Below, piece after piece: positions 7,902 to 10,786 of a stretch of DNA of 10,786 nucleotides. This DNA comes from DATDCV01 sp036524155 (GTDB taxonomy: Bacteria > Verrucomicrobiota > Verrucomicrobiia > Limisphaerales > UBA8199), in the NCBI GenBank assembly GCA_036524155.1, contig DATDCV010000117.1, forward strand, positions 1-10,786, written 5' to 3'. The notes beneath the pieces are model-generated. The model had not been told where the DNA came from, did not search any database, and worked only from the letters and a program-made list of their open reading frames with translations. Numbering within the stretch: position 1 is the stretch's first letter; every line of letters begins with the position of its first letter. The position numbers and the translations under genes were made by a program.

Positions 7902-7939
7902 ATGAATGAACTCCAGTTCACACCCGAGCCGGCCGAGCT
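7902..7939 (+). pseudogene. Possible second relic of the terS start
   Basis: ATGAATGAAC, followed by a CCAGTTC and CCCGAGCC pattern, matches the first 38 bases of the intact terS at 8171 with about 7 mismatches. It reads MNELQFTPEPAEL against MNEPQFPPEPNEP. Similarity ends here and a hairpin follows immediately. The upstream flanks of the two copies do not match. The match is short and C-rich, so chance is not excluded. Confidence 0.45.
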
Positions 7940-7948
7940 AGTCTCATT

Positions 7949-7972
7949 AACACCCAACTTCAGTTGGGTGTT
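7949..7972. repeat. Perfect 10-bp inverted repeat (hairpin)
   Basis: AACACCCAAC and GTTGGGTGTT are perfectly complementary and flank a TTCA loop. Neither strand has a clear T-run after the stem, so it is a poor intrinsic terminator. It may be a REP-like dispersed palindrome or an insertion footprint within the terS-start relic. Confidence 0.7.
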
Positions 7973-8170
7973 CAGCGTGCTCTGAGGGCCTGGAACCGTT
8001 TCAACGCTTTCGCTGCTATCGGCAGAAAACCTGTCAACAATTTTCCGCCATTTTTCCACGCGAAATGAAGCGTCTCGGATGCGTCCCGACGCGAACCCGC
8101 GCGAACTCCACCCCGCCGCCCGCCGCCGCGCGCCAAAACCAGGTCTATAACCAGCGCGTGCGCAAGACCT

Positions 8171-8806
8171 ATGAATGAACCCCAGTTCCCCCCCGAGCCC
8201 AACGAGCCTCCCGACGCCCACCAGGCATTCCTGCTCTTTACCAGGACCCGCAGCATCCGCGCGGTTGCGAGGGCCCTCAGCCTTGGTCGCGACAAAGTTG
8301 CCGGCTGGTCACAGAAATACCGTTGGCGCGGCAGGCTCGCCGCTGTCCAAGCCGCGGTCACCGCCCTCCCAGCCGAGCCACCAATAGACCTCGAGGGCGC
8401 CACCGCCGAGGAGTGGGCTGCTCGCCGCACTCAGCTCCGCCAGCGCGAATGGGATCTCCACTGTGAACTGACGCTCGCCGCTCGTGCCGCCCTGGACCGC
8501 TGGCGCACTTCCGGAGGCCTAATCAAGCTCCCTGAAATCCTACGCCTCCTTGAGCTGGCCTCCCACATCGGGCGCCTCGCCACCGGCTTAGGCACCGAAA
8601 GGGCCGAAATCTGCGGCCCGGACGGCGGCGCGGTCCGCGTCGAGCTCGAAGCCGCACTCAAGAAGGTCTACGGCGAGCCCGCCACCAGCGAAGTGGCGGT
8701 GGCGGTGGCCCCCACTGGCGGCTCCCAGCCCCAAATCCTCGAGGTCGAGGCTGTTCCCACCCCCGGCTCCCAACCCTCAACCACCTGTCCGCCGAAGTGC
8801 TTTTGA
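8171..8806 (+). CDS. terS: Phage terminase small subunit (TerS-like)
   Basis: A 211-residue DNA-recognition subunit of a phage packaging motor. After a proline-rich start (1-15), residues about 18-57 form a helix-turn-helix (AFLLFTRTRSIRAVARALSL, then GRDKVAGWSQKYRWRGRLAA). A helical oligomerisation-type region (80-145) follows, then GPDGGAVRVELEAALKKVYG (149-168), a common TerS C-terminal pattern. The last 40 residues are low complexity (Pro, Val, Gly, Ser), and part is encoded by the CAACCCTCAACCACC repeat. The ATG at 8171 has no evident Shine-Dalgarno. terL starts 22 bp downstream, so the two probably form an operon. The assignment rests on the HTH and on the terL neighbour. A truncated copy lies at 2497. 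Confidence 0.8.
   Translation: MNEPQFPPEPNEPPDAHQAFLLFTRTRSIRAVARALSLGRDKVAGWSQKYRWRGRLAAVQAAVTALPAEPPIDLEGATAEEWAARRTQLRQREWDLHCELTLAARAALDRWRTSGGLIKLPEILRLLELASHIGRLATGLGTERAEICGPDGGAVRVELEAALKKVYGEPATSEVAVAVAPTGGSQPQILEVEAVPTPGSQPSTTCPPKCF
8200..8353 (+). repeat. Direct repeat, right copy (within intact terS)
   Basis: Pairs with 2572-2725 (154 bp, ungapped, about 92% identical). It covers terS codons from about 10 to 61, the HTH region. Confidence 0.9.
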
Positions 8807-8828
8807 CGAAGGCGGATCAACCCTCTCA

Positions 8829-10202
8829 ATGACCTCCATCGAACGTTACCTCACCGAAGCCCGCAGCGCTGGCTGCACCTCGGATCAAATGGCCAACTTC
8901 ATGGCCGCTGGCCTCGTCCTCCAGCCCCGGCAGCTTGCGGCCAGCGCCGCAGCCCGTCTCTGCGATTCCAACGCAGGGCCGTCCTCCGTCGGTTATGGCG
9001 GCGCCCGCGGCGGCGGCAAGTCTTTCTGGCTCCTCGCCCAGATGGGCGCTGACGACTGCCAGCGCGTTCCCGGCTTGAAGTGCCTGCTTCTCCGCAAGGT
9101 CGGCAAAGCCAACGTCGAACACTTCGAGGACCTTCGGCAGCGGCTATTCCACAGCCTCCCCCACGACTTCTCCGCATATCGTGGCGTCCTCACCTTTGCC
9201 AACGGTTCGCGTATTATTGCTGGTCATTTCCAGGCCGAAAAGGACATCGACGCTTATTTGGGCCTCGAGTACGACGTCATCGGCATCGAGGAAGCAACCA
9301 CGCTCACCAGCCGCAAGCACCAGGACATTTCAACCTGCTGCCGCACCTCCAAACCTAATTGGAGGCCCCGGATCTACTCCACGAGCAACCCCGGTGGCGT
9401 CGGCCATGGCTGGTACCGCGAAAAGTTCATCGTCCCCCACACGACTGGCCACGAGGCCGAAACCCGCTTCATCCCTGCGCGCGTTTCCGACAACACCTTC
9501 AACAACCCCGAATACCGCCTCGTGCTGGAGAAGCTCAACGGCTGGCAGCGCCGCGCCTGGCTCGACGGTGACTGGGACATCGCCGCTGGCCAGTTCTTTT
9601 CTGTCTTCCGCCGCGAGGCCCACGTCCTCCCGAGCTTCGACGAGTCCCGCGCCCGCGAGTGGTTCGCCGCCCTCGATTACGGCTTCACCCACTACACCGC
9701 CGTGCTGCTTGGGTGCACCGACGGCGACGGGAATACGTTCGTCATTGACGAGCACGCTGAGCGCCTCTGGCTCCCTCAACGTCATGCTGCGGCAATCAAA
9801 GCCATGCTCGCCCGCCACAACCTCAAGCTCACCTCGCTGCGGCGCTTCGTTGCTGGCACCGATGTCTTCAGCCGCCAGGGTGACGGCACCACGGTGGCGG
9901 CACAGTACGCACGGCAGGGCATCACTCTCCGCCCCGCCAACATGGACCGCGTTAGCGGTTGGGCGGAAGTTCTCTCCCGGCTCGGGGATCCCGCGGCTGG
10001 CATAGGCCCGCGTCTCTTCATTCACCAGCGCTGTGCCCGCCTCTGCGATACTATCCCCTCACTCCAGCACGACCCCAGCCGCCCCGAAGACGTCCTCAAA
10101 GCCGATGCCGACGAAGAAGGCACCGGCGGCGATGACACCGCCGACGTCCTCCGGTACATGCTCGCGACAGCCACCAGAACTCCCGGCGCGGCGGTGGCTT
10201 GA
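8829..10202 (+). CDS. terL: Phage terminase large subunit (TerL-like)
   Basis: A 457-residue packaging ATPase/nuclease. The ATPase domain has Walker A GARGGGKS (58-65), Walker B YDVIGIEEAT (148-157) with E154/E155 as catalytic carboxylate candidates, and the coupling motif STSNPGG (184-190). The RNase H-like nuclease domain starts at WFAALDYGF (278-286) with D283. It continues with GTDVF (343-347, D345) and GDDTADVLRY (434-443, D436 region), giving the three acidic residues expected for metal binding. Length and order are normal for TerL and nothing appears missing. In phages a portal gene normally follows; here only 76 bp separate the stop from a cellular transporter gene, so the terminase pair is an orphan or a prophage remnant. 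Confidence 0.93.
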   Translation: MTSIERYLTEARSAGCTSDQMANFMAAGLVLQPRQLAASAAARLCDSNAGPSSVGYGGARGGGKSFWLLAQMGADDCQRVPGLKCLLLRKVGKANVEHFEDLRQRLFHSLPHDFSAYRGVLTFANGSRIIAGHFQAEKDIDAYLGLEYDVIGIEEATTLTSRKHQDISTCCRTSKPNWRPRIYSTSNPGGVGHGWYREKFIVPHTTGHEAETRFIPARVSDNTFNNPEYRLVLEKLNGWQRRAWLDGDWDIAAGQFFSVFRREAHVLPSFDESRAREWFAALDYGFTHYTAVLLGCTDGDGNTFVIDEHAERLWLPQRHAAAIKAMLARHNLKLTSLRRFVAGTDVFSRQGDGTTVAAQYARQGITLRPANMDRVSGWAEVLSRLGDPAAGIGPRLFIHQRCARLCDTIPSLQHDPSRPEDVLKADADEEGTGGDDTADVLRYMLATATRTPGAAVA

Positions 10203-10278
10203 CGGCGGCCTGCTCTCCGCGGCTACCTTCCATTCTCTCTTGCACGTCGCGAGCCGTTGCTGGTAGAGAATCCGGGAC

Positions 10279-10786
10279 ATGGCGTCCATCCTTGCTCAGC
10301 CCCCGGTCGCAAAGCCTGCTCAAGAGGTCTCTCGTAACCCGTGGTTCTGGGTGCCAACGCTCTACTTCTCCCAGGGCATCCCCTACGTGATCGTCATGAC
10401 CATGTCCGTCGTCATGTACAAACGGCTGGGCATCTCAAATACCGATATCGCGCTTTACACGAGCTGGCTTTATCTGCCTTGGGTGCTCAAACCCCTCTGG
10501 AGTCCGCTCGTCGATATCACCCGCACCAAACGATTCTGGGTCGTCACCATGCAGTTCCTGGTAGCGTTCGGCCTGGCGCTGGTCGCTTTCTCCGTCCGGG
10601 GAAGCGCTTTTTTCAAATGGTCCCTGTTCCTGTTCTGGATCATGGCCTTCGCCTCGGCGACCCATGACATCGCCGCGGACGGGTTCTACATGCTCAGCCT
10701 CAGCAAACACGAACAGACCTGGTGGGTCGGACTGCGCAGCACGTTTTATCGCACCGCGATGATCGTCGGCAGCGGCTTGCTCGTCG
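10279..10786 (+). CDS. AmpG-like major facilitator transporter (5' part)
   Basis: The first 169 codons of a transporter truncated by the window edge. After a short soluble N-terminus come several membrane helices (about 26-46, 58-75, 87-106, 112-130, 155 on). The patterns YFSQGIPYVIVMTMSVVMYK, LPWVLKPLWSPLVDITRTKR and ATHDIAADGFYMLSL resemble the AmpG/PAT branch of the MFS. Characterised members import muropeptides or acetyl-CoA-type substrates; the substrate here is unknown. The ATG at 10279 is preceded only by a weak GAGAA. It is probably a resident chromosomal gene marking the right border of the accessory region. Confidence 0.85.
   Translation, partial: MASILAQPPVAKPAQEVSRNPWFWVPTLYFSQGIPYVIVMTMSVVMYKRLGISNTDIALYTSWLYLPWVLKPLWSPLVDITRTKRFWVVTMQFLVAFGLALVAFSVRGSAFFKWSLFLFWIMAFASATHDIAADGFYMLSLSKHEQTWWVGLRSTFYRTAMIVGSGLLV

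Larger units (their letters stand above)
7229..8170. other. Intergenic segment of about 0.94 kb without a convincing gene
   Basis: Frames open here on both strands give Arg/Pro-rich or antisense translations with no recognisable domain and no good ribosome site. The stretch holds a GGGCGGGC/GCCCGCCC inverted pair (7462-7469 and 7482-7489), the C-rich repeat CAACCCTCAACCACC (7695-7709) that recurs at 8771-8785, a terS-start relic (7902-7939) and a perfect 10-bp hairpin (7949-7972). It must also contain the promoter of the leftward methyltransferase gene and of the rightward terS gene, but I could not place either. It looks like decayed and repeat-laden DNA between insertions. Confidence 0.6.

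Noticed and set aside
7972..8430. 152-residue open frame on the - strand
   Set aside because: It runs antisense through the terS helix-turn-helix region. The part resembling the left relic's antisense frame is explained by the direct repeat.
1..10786. CRISPR arrays, tRNA or rRNA genes
   Set aside because: I saw no regularly spaced repeats and no tRNA-like cloverleaf or rRNA sequence.

Overview
The window is a mosaic, GC-rich accessory segment of a bacterial chromosome. From left to right it holds a complete IS66-family insertion sequence (1-2496), a truncated phage terminase small-subunit gene abutting the IS, a three-gene operon (2953-4839, + strand), a large DNA methyltransferase/nuclease fusion gene on the opposite strand (4979-7228), about 0.94 kb without a convincing gene, a full terminase small/large subunit pair (8171-10202), and the 5' part of an AmpG-like major facilitator transporter that runs off the right edge. 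The host cannot be fixed from this sequence. The style of the IS66 element, the AmpG-like transporter and the low-complexity, C-rich intergenic DNA would suit a Verrucomicrobiota-type or similar environmental bacterium, but this is a weak inference.

IS66 region: tnpA, tnpB and tnpC are all intact. The element is bounded by near-perfect inverted repeats, the left one starting at base 1 of the window, so the element looks complete and fairly recent.

Cargo region: between a truncated terS copy (relic at 2497-2725) and the intact terS (8171) lie two modules that resemble defence or stress modules. The first is a tightly coupled operon: a GHKL-type ATPase with an N-terminal STAS-like region, a small STAS-like DUF4325 protein, and a single-pass membrane protein. 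Adjacent genes overlap by 14 and 4 bases. The second, convergent to it, is a 749-residue protein that joins a DNA amino-methyltransferase to a C-terminal PD-(D/E)XK-like domain. This looks like a single-chain restriction-modification enzyme. A 154-bp direct repeat (terS codons, about 92% identical) brackets the cargo, and a third, shorter trace of a terS start lies at 7902.

Terminase region: terS and terL look like functional phage packaging genes (Walker A, Walker B and nuclease acidic residues are all present), but no portal, head or tail gene follows. A cellular transporter gene begins 76 bp downstream. The pair is therefore an orphan, and the repeated terS fragments suggest that this locus is a recurrent insertion or recombination site. 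The most interesting unit for follow-up is the three-gene ATPase/STAS-like/membrane operon inside this terminase-bracketed island.
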